33,052 nucleotides of DNA from Acidimicrobiaceae bacterium (GTDB lineage Bacteria > Actinomycetota > Acidimicrobiia > Acidimicrobiales > MedAcidi-G1), in contig PBYV01000023.1 of assembly GCA_002729765.1 (NCBI GenBank), positions 1 to 33,052 of the forward strand, written 5' to 3'. The notes under the pieces are model-generated. The model did not search any database. It worked only from the letters and a program-made list of their open reading frames with translations, and was not told the DNA's origin. Positions 16,257-25,529 of the stretch are shown here, in pieces (within the stretch, counting starts at the first letter, position 1; each line of letters opens with the position of its first letter). The position numbers and the translations under genes were made by a program.

Positions 16257-17238
16257 CAGAGTTAAACGGTTTTTTGGACTTGTTGCTGCAGGAATACTTT
16301 TAGTTCCAACTTTTTCCTTCTTGTTGGGTAGTAGTGCATCAGGTTTAGAATCGAATAAAACCGTTTATCTAACGTTTGACGATGGCCCGCATCCTATTTT
16401 TACCCCCTTATTATTGACACTCCTTGATGAAAATGGAGCTAAGGCGACATTTTTCCCTATTGGAAGTCGCCTTGAAGAGCGTTGGGGGAGTGATGATCTG
16501 CAGGATCTTTTAAATCGCGGACATGCAGTCGGAAATCACTCATTGAACCATCGAGATTTAAGTAAGGAAAAAGGAAATGGGGCAAAATTTCAACTAGATC
16601 AGAGCTCGGTGATTACTGAAAAGATGGCAGGGTTTCGCCCCAGTTGTTTTAGGGCTCCGTTCGGTGAGAAAAATCAAAGTGTTCTGGAGACTGCTAGTTC
16701 ATTAGGTATGAAACATATTGCTTGGACTGTCGACCCTCAGGAATGGAACGATGCTTCAATTGAGGAAGCAATGAATCACATCGTTAAACGGTTCGAAGGT
16801 GGTGCCATAGTTCTATTACACGATCGTAAATTTCTTGCACTCCCAATAGTAAAAGAAATCTTTCGTTCTTTTCCTAGTGATGAGTGGAGTTATGAAACGC
16901 TACCGGATTGTAGAAATGACGAAGAAAAGAATCTGCGTTCAAGTAGTCGTACAACAGGAGACATTCCTGTCGGAAAGGTTGTAGATATAAAGAAAATTGG
17001 ATCAAATCACGTTTTGAACGGTTGGGGTTATGATCCAGATCAGCCAGAAGGTGAACTTAAGGTTTTCATTGAAGAGCCATATGATCAAAGTTTAATTTCG
17101 ATTAAAACTGACTCTCAGCACAATTTCAAATTCGAAATAACAGATTTGGAAACAGATGATCCGATATGTTTATGGTTAAAGAATGAAGGACCACTCAGGC
17201 ATAATAGTTTTATAGGTTGTCACAATGTACATAAATGA
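16243..17238 (+). CDS. secreted or membrane-anchored polysaccharide deacetylase (NodB domain)
   Basis: About 331 residues from the ATG at 16243, preferred over a GTG at 16222 because it leaves a clean signal sequence (RVKRFF followed by a hydrophobic stretch). The NodB domain has TFDDGP (catalytic and metal Asp), HSLNH (metal His pair), FRAPFGEKN and IVLLHD, so it should remove N-acetyl groups from a cell-wall or envelope glycan. The last ~80 residues form a separate beta-rich module with [20 protein letters not shown]. It resembles a GWAxDPD-type accessory domain seen in secreted actinobacterial proteins. The gene overlaps upp by 14 nt and the acyltransferase by 14 nt. Confidence 0.88.
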   Translation: MERHNRVKRFFGLVAAGILLVPTFSFLLGSSASGLESNKTVYLTFDDGPHPIFTPLLLTLLDENGAKATFFPIGSRLEERWGSDDLQDLLNRGHAVGNHSLNHRDLSKEKGNGAKFQLDQSSVITEKMAGFRPSCFRAPFGEKNQSVLETASSLGMKHIAWTVDPQEWNDASIEEAMNHIVKRFEGGAIVLLHDRKFLALPIVKEIFRSFPSDEWSYETLPDCRNDEEKNLRSSSRTTGDIPVGKVVDIKKIGSNHVLNGWGYDPDQPEGELKVFIEEPYDQSLISIKTDSQHNFKFEITDLETDDPICLWLKNEGPLRHNSFIGCHNVHK

Positions 17239-17884
17239 TAATGATCGAGAAGGCCTGCAAAAATCATTTCGCAATCTAACCAGATTTACATCAAAATTAG
17301 CGAAAGTAGAAGTAGAAGACGTACCAACAGAAGTAACTGGACCAACTATTTATGCTTGCAACCACAGAAGTCTTTCGGATTTATTGATTGCTGGTCCTAC
17401 ATTTTTTCACTGGGGTCAACCTATCAGGGCGTTAGTAGCAGCTTCATACTTTGAACACCCGTTTATAGGACCACTTCTCCGCTATTTGAAATGTATTCCT
17501 GTGCAAGGACCCGAAGCTATAGAGGAAGCCGCAGAAGCCTTACATGCGGGATGGTCTGTGGCGATCATGCCAGAAGGAAGAGTAGTCCCCCGATCCGAAT
17601 GGGCAGAAGAAGGTGTTTCTAGAGGTCATATCGGCGTTGGGAAACTGGCTTCACAAACGGGATTTCCAGTTGTGGCTTCAGGAGCTAGTGGTAGTGAACT
17701 TCTCTGGCCCAGAGGCAAGTATCTCCCTTTCATGAGGCCATGGAATCGACAGAAGGTTGTTTTGCGTTGTGAGCATTTAGGAGTAATGGGCGGAATGCCT
17801 CCTCGCGATACTGCGGATCTCATAATGGTCGGAGTTAAACGCTGCGTGGAAAGAGCTGAGAGAGAGACGGGTTTTTCTAGGTAG
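17225..17884 (+). CDS. 1-acyl-sn-glycerol-3-phosphate acyltransferase (PlsC family)
   Basis: A 219-residue acyltransferase with the two signature blocks: NHRSLSDLL, giving the catalytic H-x4-D (His47, Asp52), and MPEGRV (about 115-120), the phosphate-binding block. A GPLLRYLKCIPV motif lies between them. It would add an acyl chain to lysophosphatidate or a related lipid at the inner face of the membrane. It lacks an obvious N-terminal membrane helix. The ATG at 17225 overlaps the deacetylase gene by 14 nt, making it the last cistron of a upp-deacetylase-acyltransferase run. It ends 3 nt from the convergent menB. Confidence 0.9.
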   Translation: MYINDNDREGLQKSFRNLTRFTSKLAKVEVEDVPTEVTGPTIYACNHRSLSDLLIAGPTFFHWGQPIRALVAASYFEHPFIGPLLRYLKCIPVQGPEAIEEAAEALHAGWSVAIMPEGRVVPRSEWAEEGVSRGHIGVGKLASQTGFPVVASGASGSELLWPRGKYLPFMRPWNRQKVVLRCEHLGVMGGMPPRDTADLIMVGVKRCVERAERETGFSR

Positions 17885-17887
17885 TTC

Positions 17888-18790
17888 TTAGTAGTGGTAG
17901 GGAAAAGATGAAAAGTCTCTTTCACGTTTCTCTAAAAATGCCTCCCGACCCTCAGAAGCCTCATCGGTGGAGTAAGCAAGTCGTGTCGCCTCGCCTGCAA
18001 AAAGCTGTTGACCTACTAATCCGTCGTCGATCAAATTGAAAGCGAATTTGAGCATACGGATTGCTGTAGGGCTTTTAGAATTAATTTCGGCTGCCCACTG
18101 CAGCGCTTCTGATTCGAGGTCGTTATGTGATACGACTTTATTTACCATTCCCATTTGGAACGCCTCTTCGGCATTGTAAGTGCGTCCTAAAAAGAAAATT
18201 TCTCTAGCAAATTTTTGACCAACTTGTCGAGCAAGGTAGGCAGATCCATAACCACCGTCGAAACTCGCTACATCAGCATCTGTTTGTTTAAACTTAGCGT
18301 GTTCCCGACTGGCGATTGTCAGGTCTGAAACCACGTGCAAACTATGACCTCCACCCGCTGTCCAACCGGGTACAACAGCAATGACGACTTTTGGCATAAA
18401 CCTGATTAACCTTTGGACTTCAAGAATGTGAAGTCTGCCAGTTGTTGAAGCAGGTGTATCGCCATCGTATTCGTAACCATCCTTTCCACGAATTCGTTGG
18501 TCGCCACCAGAGCAGAACGCCCACTCATCATCTTTCGGAGATGGGCCATTACCAGTTAGAAGTATCGAACCAACATCAGTAGTCATCCGCGCATGATCTA
18601 GAGCGGAATAAAGTTCGTCAACAGTTTTAGGGCGAAAAGCATTTCTAACTTCGGGTCTATTAATAGCAATCCTGACTGTCCCGTGTTTTTTTGCTCGATG
18701 ATAAGTGATATCAGAAAAATCGAAATCCATATTTTCTGACCACTCGTCTTCGTGGAAAATGCTTGAAATGATAGGTTTTTTACTATTCAC
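17888..18790 (-). CDS. menB: 1,4-dihydroxy-2-naphthoyl-CoA synthase MenB
   Basis: A 300-residue crotonase-fold enzyme that closes the second ring in menaquinone synthesis by converting o-succinylbenzoyl-CoA to 1,4-dihydroxy-2-naphthoyl-CoA. It matches the actinobacterial form very closely: RPEVRNAFRPKTVDEL, LLTGNGPSPKD, FCSGGDQRIRG, GWTAGGGHSLHVVSDLT, FKQTDADVASFDGGYGSAYL, and an aromatic C-terminus (SSFPYHY). The GTG at 18790 is retained because the N-terminal extension lines up with that of the mycobacterial enzyme; an ATG at 18730 is the alternative. No other men genes are in the window. Confidence 0.96.
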   Translation of the reverse strand: MNSKKPIISSIFHEDEWSENMDFDFSDITYHRAKKHGTVRIAINRPEVRNAFRPKTVDELYSALDHARMTTDVGSILLTGNGPSPKDDEWAFCSGGDQRIRGKDGYEYDGDTPASTTGRLHILEVQRLIRFMPKVVIAVVPGWTAGGGHSLHVVSDLTIASREHAKFKQTDADVASFDGGYGSAYLARQVGQKFAREIFFLGRTYNAEEAFQMGMVNKVVSHNDLESEALQWAAEINSKSPTAIRMLKFAFNLIDDGLVGQQLFAGEATRLAYSTDEASEGREAFLEKRERDFSSFPYHY

Positions 18791-18863
18791 AAGAGTCTCA
18801 TTGTACTATCGGCGAAGAAACGCACTGCTTTTCTGATCGAGAATTTAATTCAATAAGGAAAAA

Positions 18864-21107
18864 ATGGAAAAATTTGAAGGTGTAATTGGTAAAACTTACG
18901 AAGACTCAACCCCATGGTGGCCAGAAATTAAACAACCACCCGCCGGGAGTCCTAACATAGTTGTGATTCTCCTTGACGATACTGGATTCGCCCACCTTGG
19001 GTGTTATGGATCTTCTATTAGCACGCCAAACATGGATAAATTGGCAGAAGAGGGTCTACAGTTTACGAATTTTCATACAACAGCTTTATGCTCTCCGACT
19101 CGCGCATGCCTTTTAACGGGTCGAAACCACCACACTGTTGGAATGCGAGCCGTTTCGAACATGAGAAGCGGTTTCCCACATTTACGTGGCAGAGTAACAA
19201 AACATGCAGCGAACATAGCTGAATTACTTCGTGACGAAGGTTACGGAACATACTGCGTTGGTAAATGGCATTTGACACCAATGGAAGAAACTTCTGGAGC
19301 AGGGCCTTTTGATCATTGGCCGACACAAAGTGGTTTTGATCGTTTTTATGGCTTTCTTCAAGGAGAAACAGACCAATTTCACCCTGAACTAACATTAGAC
19401 AACCATCACATTGAAAGGCCGGGAGATAAAGAGGAGTATCATCTAAGCGAAGATCTTGTTGAGAATGCTTGCAAATTCATAAATGACTCCAAATCTATTT
19501 ACCCAGAACAACCTTTCTTCCTTTATTTGACATTTGGTGCAACACATGCACCGCATCAAGCTCCAGAGGAATTCCTGCAAAAGTACCGTGGCAAATTTGA
19601 TGAGGGATGGGATCAGATACGAACAGAGTGGTTTATGAAACAGAAAGAGCTAGGAGTGATCCCTGATGACACTGTTTTAGCCGATCGAAATCCTGGAGTC
19701 GAAGAGTGGGACTCTCTAAGCCAAAATCAGAAAACTTTTGCTTGTAGATTACAAGAAGCGTTCGCTGCAATGCTGGACCACACTGATGCACAAATCGGAA
19801 GTTTGTTGGAATATTTGGATGACATGGATCTGAAAGAAAACACAATTGTGATGCTTCTTTCCGACAATGGTGCAAGTCAAGAAGGTGGTCCAACGGGCCT
19901 TATGGATGAGATGAAATATTTCAATATGGTCCCAGAAGATGTTGACAAAGCAGTTGAAAAATTGGATGACATTGGAGGACCAAAGTCACATACAAATTAT
20001 CCGTGGGGGTGGGCACAAGCTGGTAATTGCCCCATGCGGTGGTACAAACAGACAACTCATGGAGGAGGAGTTAGAGACCCATTCATTATCCGTTGGCCGA
20101 AGGTGATCAAGGATAAAGGCGGTAAGCGCGATCAGTTTCATCACATAACTGACGTGATGCCGTCTATTTTAGAGATACTTGGATTAGAAGCTCCTAAGAT
20201 TTTCAATGGACTTGAACAGCTTGAAGTTGCTGGTACGAGCTTTGCATACTTGCTTAATTCCGAATCTGAACCAACGCGCAAAAAGGTTCAATATTTTGAA
20301 ATGTTTGGTCATCGAGCGATCTGGAGTGATGGTTGGAAAGCTGTGTCTCGCCATGAGTTCCGACAAGATTATGATGATGAAGAATGGGAATTATTTCACC
20401 TGGATCGCGATGTCTCGGAAACCAACAACCTTTCTAAGACTGAACCAGAACGATTAAAAGAGATGATTCAGATGTGGTGGGAGGAAGCTGAGAAACATGG
20501 TGTCTTGCCTTTAGATGACCGAACACTTGAATTATTTCGCTCATCAACAGGAAAAGGCTCACCACACGCGAAAAGAACTTATATTTATCGTCATCCAATC
20601 TCTCACATGCCAGCAGGTGTTGCTGCGAACATGGGTAATAGATCATTTGTTATTGAAGCTGACATTAAAAGAAAGGAAAAGGAAAACGGTGTCCTTCTTG
20701 CCATCGGAGGGTCAAACGTCGGGTTGTCACTTTTTATCAAAGATGAGCGGCTTATGTTTGATTACAATATTTTTTATGATCACAAGATTCTTGAGAGCGA
20801 AATAACTGTTCCTGAAGGTGAAGTAAAAGTAGGGGTTTATCTCGAACGCGATGACCCCGCAGGCGAAGTAACCCTACTGATAAATGGAGAACAAGTAGGG
20901 AAAATGGAAATCCCATTTGTGATTCGACTTTTGGGTAGTACGGGTATGGATATCGGAAGAGATTCTCTTTCACCAGTATCAGAAAAGTACAGTGCCCCTT
21001 TTCCGTTCGAAGGCATGATAAATCAAGTGGTTGTTCATCTACCGGAACGTGGTAATACACTTGAAGAAACTTTTCTGGCGATGCGTTCAGAATTAGGAAT
21101 GGAGTAA
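18864..21107 (+). CDS. type I sulfatase (arylsulfatase family)
   Basis: A 747-residue sulfatase of the alkaline-phosphatase superfamily. NIVVILLDDTGFAHLGCYG supplies the metal-binding Asp38 and Asp39. CSPTRACLLTGR (from residue 76) is the C-x-P-x-R signature in which Cys76 would be oxidised to formylglycine. GKWHLTP, a later DNG and THGGGVRDPFI are further family blocks. The C-terminal ~180 residues (after about 560) form a separate beta-rich, LamG-like region. It cleaves sulfate esters; the substrate is unknown. No signal peptide is visible, suggesting a cytoplasmic location. AGGA upstream of the ATG supports the start. No formylglycine-generating enzyme gene is nearby. Confidence 0.92.
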   Translation: MEKFEGVIGKTYEDSTPWWPEIKQPPAGSPNIVVILLDDTGFAHLGCYGSSISTPNMDKLAEEGLQFTNFHTTALCSPTRACLLTGRNHHTVGMRAVSNMRSGFPHLRGRVTKHAANIAELLRDEGYGTYCVGKWHLTPMEETSGAGPFDHWPTQSGFDRFYGFLQGETDQFHPELTLDNHHIERPGDKEEYHLSEDLVENACKFINDSKSIYPEQPFFLYLTFGATHAPHQAPEEFLQKYRGKFDEGWDQIRTEWFMKQKELGVIPDDTVLADRNPGVEEWDSLSQNQKTFACRLQEAFAAMLDHTDAQIGSLLEYLDDMDLKENTIVMLLSDNGASQEGGPTGLMDEMKYFNMVPEDVDKAVEKLDDIGGPKSHTNYPWGWAQAGNCPMRWYKQTTHGGGVRDPFIIRWPKVIKDKGGKRDQFHHITDVMPSILEILGLEAPKIFNGLEQLEVAGTSFAYLLNSESEPTRKKVQYFEMFGHRAIWSDGWKAVSRHEFRQDYDDEEWELFHLDRDVSETNNLSKTEPERLKEMIQMWWEEAEKHGVLPLDDRTLELFRSSTGKGSPHAKRTYIYRHPISHMPAGVAANMGNRSFVIEADIKRKEKENGVLLAIGGSNVGLSLFIKDERLMFDYNIFYDHKILESEITVPEGEVKVGVYLERDDPAGEVTLLINGEQVGKMEIPFVIRLLGSTGMDIGRDSLSPVSEKYSAPFPFEGMINQVVVHLPERGNTLEETFLAMRSELGME

Positions 21108-21110
21108 TTC

Positions 21111-23507
21111 TTAAGAGTCTGGTTTTATGATTTCCAGCGCTCCGCTGGCTAAAAGAGATTCGAATTTCTCACTTTCCATTGAAAGATCTTCACGGCAGAT
21201 TTCTTCGGTGTGCTCTCCGATAAGAGGAGCGCGTGTAATCACGGGAGATGCCATTTTTGATCCTCTAATGCAGGCTCCATCAAGAGTAATTTCACCCACA
21301 CCACCCAACTGTTCAACTTTTGGTAAAAAATTACGGGCAAGTAAGTGCTCATCACTCAATTGTTCAGCTGCATTTAAAACACGTCCAGCAGGGATCCCAG
21401 CATTTTGGCACATTTTTTCGACCTCTACTGAAGATAACGCAACACTCCAAGCGGAAACGATGGAATTTAGAGTTTCTCTGTGTTCGACTCTGTAAGCACT
21501 TAATAGATATTTTTCTGTTATGTCAGGGTCGAGCTGCATCAGAGTAGAAAGTTTTTTCCATTCTTCATCGTTTCTAACACAGATAACACACCACGATTCA
21601 TCATCTTTGCATGGAAAAGGCCCCCAGGGAGCTCCTCTATCGGAATCATTTCCCTGAGGAATTACTGAATCCGGTTGAATAGCTTCTTTGCAGAAAAGGT
21701 CACCAAGTGTTCCAAGCAACACTTCGACTTGAGCCACTTCAATATGGTTACCACTCGCACCACGATTAATATTGACAATTGCAGCAAGCGCGAAAACTGC
21801 AGAAAGGCGGCCTGCTAGGTGGTCTGGATGAATCGCTGTAGTTCCAGGCGGAGGATCCCCATCCTTAAAAGCCCAAAGCCATGACAAACCGCTTACTGTT
21901 TGAATAGTAGGGCCGTACCCATTCCAGTTAGCAAAATCACCTTTACTTCCCATCAACTGACTGCTAATCATTACCGCATTAGGATTGATTTGTTTTATTG
22001 CGTCGTAACCGAGCCCTAATACATCCATAGTTCCAGTTGAATTGTTTTCAATTACGACATGACAGTCCTTGATCAACTCAAGCACCACTTCACGAGCTTT
22101 TTCGTTTTTTAGATTTGCACCAAATGCGCGTTTAGTTCTATTCGATGAAGCGAAAGAGGCCGTCATGGTGCCGCCAAGCACAATTCTAATGAAGTCTGGA
22201 TACTCCCAACTTTCTATTTTTATAACATCAGCACCATATTCTGCGAGCATACGACCGCATTCGACTCCGACTCCGCCGTGTCCAAAGTCCACTACTTTCA
22301 AACCTTCAAGAGGCAGGTCAGCAGGAGTGAGGGATTTGGTGGGAAGAGGGAACGGAGTCTGGCTGAATTCTGGGTCATCCTGGTCGACTGTTGGGGCGGG
22401 GAATCTGTACCCAACGCGTTTGCCGTCAACTTCAGCAAAACCTGACATTACCGGAGCAGTCAGACCATTCGTGATTTCAAGAGTTTGGAAAGTTCCACGA
22501 GATTTGTAGTGAGTATTAGTTAAAACATCAGAAGGTTTGAGCATCGGAGTGGCTATAACACCACGTTTTTGAGCTTCAATGCAGCCTTCTATCATTGGTT
22601 TGTTTTGCCAGTGTTCCCAGAAAAGAGGATTAATCACATCAAGATTCATGTAGCGATTAATAGTGCTTTCCCAATATTCATCAGCGAAACTTTCTGGCGA
22701 TCCCATCCATTCCCACAGTGCCTTCCATTGTCTTGGAGCCAGAATTACTTGCCTTACGAAACCATCAGCGCAAGGAATATGAGGGTAGAGGGGACTGTCT
22801 CCAGACCTTATGAGCGTCGCTGGACCACCAGAAACCTCACTTGCTGAAGCATTTGGAATACCCCATGTATTCATTTGAGCTAGAGCCTCAACTGCAGAAA
22901 CATCGATGTGTTGGCCGGTGCCGTTACGATCGCGGTGCAAAATACCGAGAAGAGTTGCATAAGCGCCAACTATTCCGAGCGTGTCATAAGAAATCGATCC
23001 AGGTGCTAATAACGGAGGTTTGTCGATCACGCCAGAAACTGACAACCAACCGGAACGTGCAAAAACGACTTCATCTGTGCCTACAAAAGAAGAATCAGGT
23101 CCTGTTTGTCCAAAGTCGGTGAGAGAAACAATTATGAGAGAGGGATTTTCAGAAAGCAAAAGTTCGGGTGATATTCCAAGTTCTGCGAGAGTTCCGGCTA
23201 AGAAGGTTTCGATTAAAACATCGCTTTGCTTTATTAAAGTGACAAGGTCATCGATACCTTCTGTGGTGTCAAAATCGATTGATGTTGAACGCTTATTTAG
23301 GTTTCGGTAAGCGAAGTATAAGGAAGTTCCATCTGGAGAAAATGGTCCCATTGAGCGAGACACAGCACCACTCGAAGGTTCAATTTTCAATACATCAGCA
23401 CCCAAATCACCTAGTATGCGGCCGCAGAGTTCACCTTTTTCGTCAGACAGGTCAAGAACACGCAACCCTTCTAAAGGCGAAAACTCATCGCTGAACATAT
23501 TCTCCAT
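21111..23507 (-). CDS. tandem-domain class III (CaiB/BaiF) CoA-transferase
   Basis: A 798-residue protein made of two full CaiB/BaiF domains, about twice the usual ~400. Domain 1 (about 12-375) starts PLEGLRVLDLSDEKGELCGR and domain 2 (about 399-790) starts PLEGLKVVDFGHGGVGVECGR; both have GADVxKIE. The family's catalytic Asp position holds Asp145 in domain 1 (GTDEVVFARSG) but Gly532 in domain 2 (GYGPTIQTVSG). Class III enzymes move CoA between acids through an aspartyl-CoA intermediate. The ATG at 23507 or the ATG at 23498 (preceded by GGAGA) could be the start. It ends 3 nt from the convergent sulfatase gene. Confidence 0.9.
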   Translation of the reverse strand: MENMFSDEFSPLEGLRVLDLSDEKGELCGRILGDLGADVLKIEPSSGAVSRSMGPFSPDGTSLYFAYRNLNKRSTSIDFDTTEGIDDLVTLIKQSDVLIETFLAGTLAELGISPELLLSENPSLIIVSLTDFGQTGPDSSFVGTDEVVFARSGWLSVSGVIDKPPLLAPGSISYDTLGIVGAYATLLGILHRDRNGTGQHIDVSAVEALAQMNTWGIPNASASEVSGGPATLIRSGDSPLYPHIPCADGFVRQVILAPRQWKALWEWMGSPESFADEYWESTINRYMNLDVINPLFWEHWQNKPMIEGCIEAQKRGVIATPMLKPSDVLTNTHYKSRGTFQTLEITNGLTAPVMSGFAEVDGKRVGYRFPAPTVDQDDPEFSQTPFPLPTKSLTPADLPLEGLKVVDFGHGGVGVECGRMLAEYGADVIKIESWEYPDFIRIVLGGTMTASFASSNRTKRAFGANLKNEKAREVVLELIKDCHVVIENNSTGTMDVLGLGYDAIKQINPNAVMISSQLMGSKGDFANWNGYGPTIQTVSGLSWLWAFKDGDPPPGTTAIHPDHLAGRLSAVFALAAIVNINRGASGNHIEVAQVEVLLGTLGDLFCKEAIQPDSVIPQGNDSDRGAPWGPFPCKDDESWCVICVRNDEEWKKLSTLMQLDPDITEKYLLSAYRVEHRETLNSIVSAWSVALSSVEVEKMCQNAGIPAGRVLNAAEQLSDEHLLARNFLPKVEQLGGVGEITLDGACIRGSKMASPVITRAPLIGEHTEEICREDLSMESEKFESLLASGALEIIKPDS

Positions 23508-23601
23508 AGCGTTGATAGTAATTGTTATTTTTAAGAATGTCGATGCGGATCTCTACCCTTTCTGACTATATAGAAGGCTTCTTTCGCGTTAAAGTGCGAG
23601 A

Positions 23602-24768
23602 GTGACGAAACGAGTTCGCTATTCCCTTTTTTTTGTTTTTGTGTCTTTTCTTTTTCTTTCAACAGGTGAAATAGCGGTAGGGGAAACAGAATCGATTCGT
23701 GAAGCGCGCGAGAAGAAACAAGACGCTTCAAATCGACGAGCAGATGCTGCCTCTGTTTTGAAACTAGCGGAAGCTGATGATGAGGCAGTTGTGCAGGCTT
23801 TAAACGATCTAGATGCTGCTGTTGCAATGGAACAAGGAAAGATTGAGGCGGCAAGACAGGCCATAGAGGCCGCAGAAGCGGAAGCTACACTTCGTTGGGT
23901 TGAAACTGACCAAGTTGTTAAAGGAATTGAAGATCTAAGAAGACGTTTACGAGATCTGGCAGTCGATGTCTATGTTTCTAGTATGAATCCAAGTTCATTC
24001 TTCGAATCTGACGATATGTCAAGTGCCGTTAGAAAGTCAGCCATCCTTAGCGCGGTGTCTGGTGACCAAGGTGATTTAGTAGACCAACTAAGAGCTTTGG
24101 AAGCGGATAAAGAAGAGATAGCACGTTCGGCTGATCAGGCCATTCGTGATGCAGAAAGAAATCAACTTGAGATAGAAGCTGGTTTGTTGGTACTTGATAG
24201 TCGGATTTCAGAAAGAGAGACAGCGCGAGATGAGGTTCAGGATCGTATTGAATTAGCTGAAGCTGAGGTTGCAGATTGGAAGCGTGAGCAGTATTTAATG
24301 GCAATACTTATTGACAACTTAATTGCGGAAGAACTAAGAAAATCAGCTCCAGATTTAACGAAAGAGTCAGGGCAAGGCTTTATCCTACCAATAGATAAGA
24401 GTAGTAAAATAACATCTTCATTCGGGATGAGAACTCATCCGATTTTAGGAGTGAAACGAATGCACAACGGAGTTGATTTTGATTGTGTCAGAAATCAACC
24501 AATTTGGGCGGCTAAAAAAGCGAATGTTCTATTTGCTGGAACTAAAGGTTCTTATGGCAAAACAGTGATTCTCGAACATGAAGGGCCAGTTCTAACGCTT
24601 TATGCACATTTAAATGAACTTTTAGTGTCTACTGGCATGGAGGTAGCGACAGGAGATTTGATTGGAAAGTGTGGAACGACTGGTCGGTCGACCGGTAATC
24701 ATCTTCATTTTGAAGTTCGTACAGGTGGTGAAGCGAAAGATCCGATGATTGTGTTACCTAAAAACTGA
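23602..24768 (+). CDS. coiled-coil M23/LytM-domain peptidase (EnvC/NlpD-like)
   Basis: A 388-residue exported protein. A basic N-terminus and hydrophobic stretch (about 7-25) form a signal peptide. Long Glu/Ala-rich coiled-coil segments follow (about 28-110 and 155-240). The C-terminal LytM domain (about 265-385) keeps the zinc ligands: HNGVDFD (His-x3-Asp) and GNHLHFEV (His-x-His), plus SSFGMRTHPILG. The likely role is peptidoglycan cross-link hydrolysis, or activation of a hydrolase, during cell separation, as in PcsB/EnvC-type proteins regulated by FtsEX; no ftsEX is in the window. It starts with GTG and a weak ribosome site. The metal site looks complete, so enzymatic activity is plausible. 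Confidence 0.9.
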   Translation: MTKRVRYSLFFVFVSFLFLSTGEIAVGETESIREAREKKQDASNRRADAASVLKLAEADDEAVVQALNDLDAAVAMEQGKIEAARQAIEAAEAEATLRWVETDQVVKGIEDLRRRLRDLAVDVYVSSMNPSSFFESDDMSSAVRKSAILSAVSGDQGDLVDQLRALEADKEEIARSADQAIRDAERNQLEIEAGLLVLDSRISERETARDEVQDRIELAEAEVADWKREQYLMAILIDNLIAEELRKSAPDLTKESGQGFILPIDKSSKITSSFGMRTHPILGVKRMHNGVDFDCVRNQPIWAAKKANVLFAGTKGSYGKTVILEHEGPVLTLYAHLNELLVSTGMEVATGDLIGKCGTTGRSTGNHLHFEVRTGGEAKDPMIVLPKN

Positions 24769-24778
24769 AGGATAAGAA

Positions 24779-25525
24779 ATGAGCAATGAAAATTATAAGA
24801 TTGGTGTAGCCGGAGCTGGTGTGATGGGTTCAGGAATCGCTCAGGTGATGGCGCTTTCTGGTTGTGAAGTGGTATGTCGTGACATTGATGAAGAGGTGCT
24901 AAATGCTGCTTCATCAAGTGTGGATTCTGGACGTTTTGGAGTTAGAAGTGCTGTTGAGCGTGGAAAGTTAACCGATGAAGAGGCTAACAATGCTTTGGAG
25001 AGGTTGCGTTTTACAACAGAGACAAAAGAGTTCGATGATTTAGATTTAATCATCGAAGCAATCCCGGAAAGATTCGATCTGAAAGTGTCATTCTGGAAGG
25101 AACTTGATGAAACGGCATCTGATAGAACAATTTTTGCTTCCAATTCGAGCGGGTTTCCAATTTCTGCAATGGCGGCGGCGACTGAAAGGTCGGACAGATT
25201 TATTGGATGGCACTGGGCGTCTCCGGCGCCAGTAATGAAGTTGGCTGAGATCGTAAGGGGAAGAGAAACTTCTCAAGAAACAGTGGATACTGTTGTTTCT
25301 CTTGCAGAATCAGCCGGTAAGAATCCAGTAGTTATTGCCGATACTGATACGAATTGGGGTTATGTAACAAACCGTGTCTATTTCGCAATGGTTAAAGAAG
25401 CTTCTGCTGTTGTTAGTGAAGGTATTGCTGACCGCGATCAAATAGATCAGCTGATGACTGACTGTTTTCGTTGGCCTTCGGGGCCTTTTGGAATGACACG
25501 AGGCGCCACCTCGGGGTGGAAATAG
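24779..25525 (+). CDS. 3-hydroxyacyl-CoA dehydrogenase family protein
   Basis: A 248-residue NAD-dependent enzyme. The Rossmann loop GVAGAGVMGSGIAQ is at residues 8-21. DLIIEAIPERFDLK and FASNSSGFPIS are the domain 1 motifs, and the catalytic His lies in IGWHWASPAPVMKLAEIV, where other members have H(F)xNP. The C-terminal helical domain is short: after WPSGPFGMTRGATSGWK the protein stops, about 35 residues before typical HADs. This is not a visible frameshift, because the next gene starts 4 nt later. It would oxidise a 3-hydroxyacyl-CoA or similar 3-hydroxy acid. It lies between the M23 gene (10-nt gap) and the alcohol dehydrogenase gene. Confidence 0.85.
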   Translation: MSNENYKIGVAGAGVMGSGIAQVMALSGCEVVCRDIDEEVLNAASSSVDSGRFGVRSAVERGKLTDEEANNALERLRFTTETKEFDDLDLIIEAIPERFDLKVSFWKELDETASDRTIFASNSSGFPISAMAAATERSDRFIGWHWASPAPVMKLAEIVRGRETSQETVDTVVSLAESAGKNPVVIADTDTNWGYVTNRVYFAMVKEASAVVSEGIADRDQIDQLMTDCFRWPSGPFGMTRGATSGWK

Positions 25526-25529
25526 TTAT

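Noticed and set aside
22069-22509. 146-codon plus-strand frame inside the CoA-transferase gene
   Set aside because: It is antisense to well-conserved CaiB/BaiF sequence, with no ribosome site or known family resemblance.
23508-23601. Possible promoter TATATA before the M23 peptidase gene
   Set aside because: The hexamer is plausible as a -10, but no -35 was seen at the right distance and the region is too AT-rich to call it.
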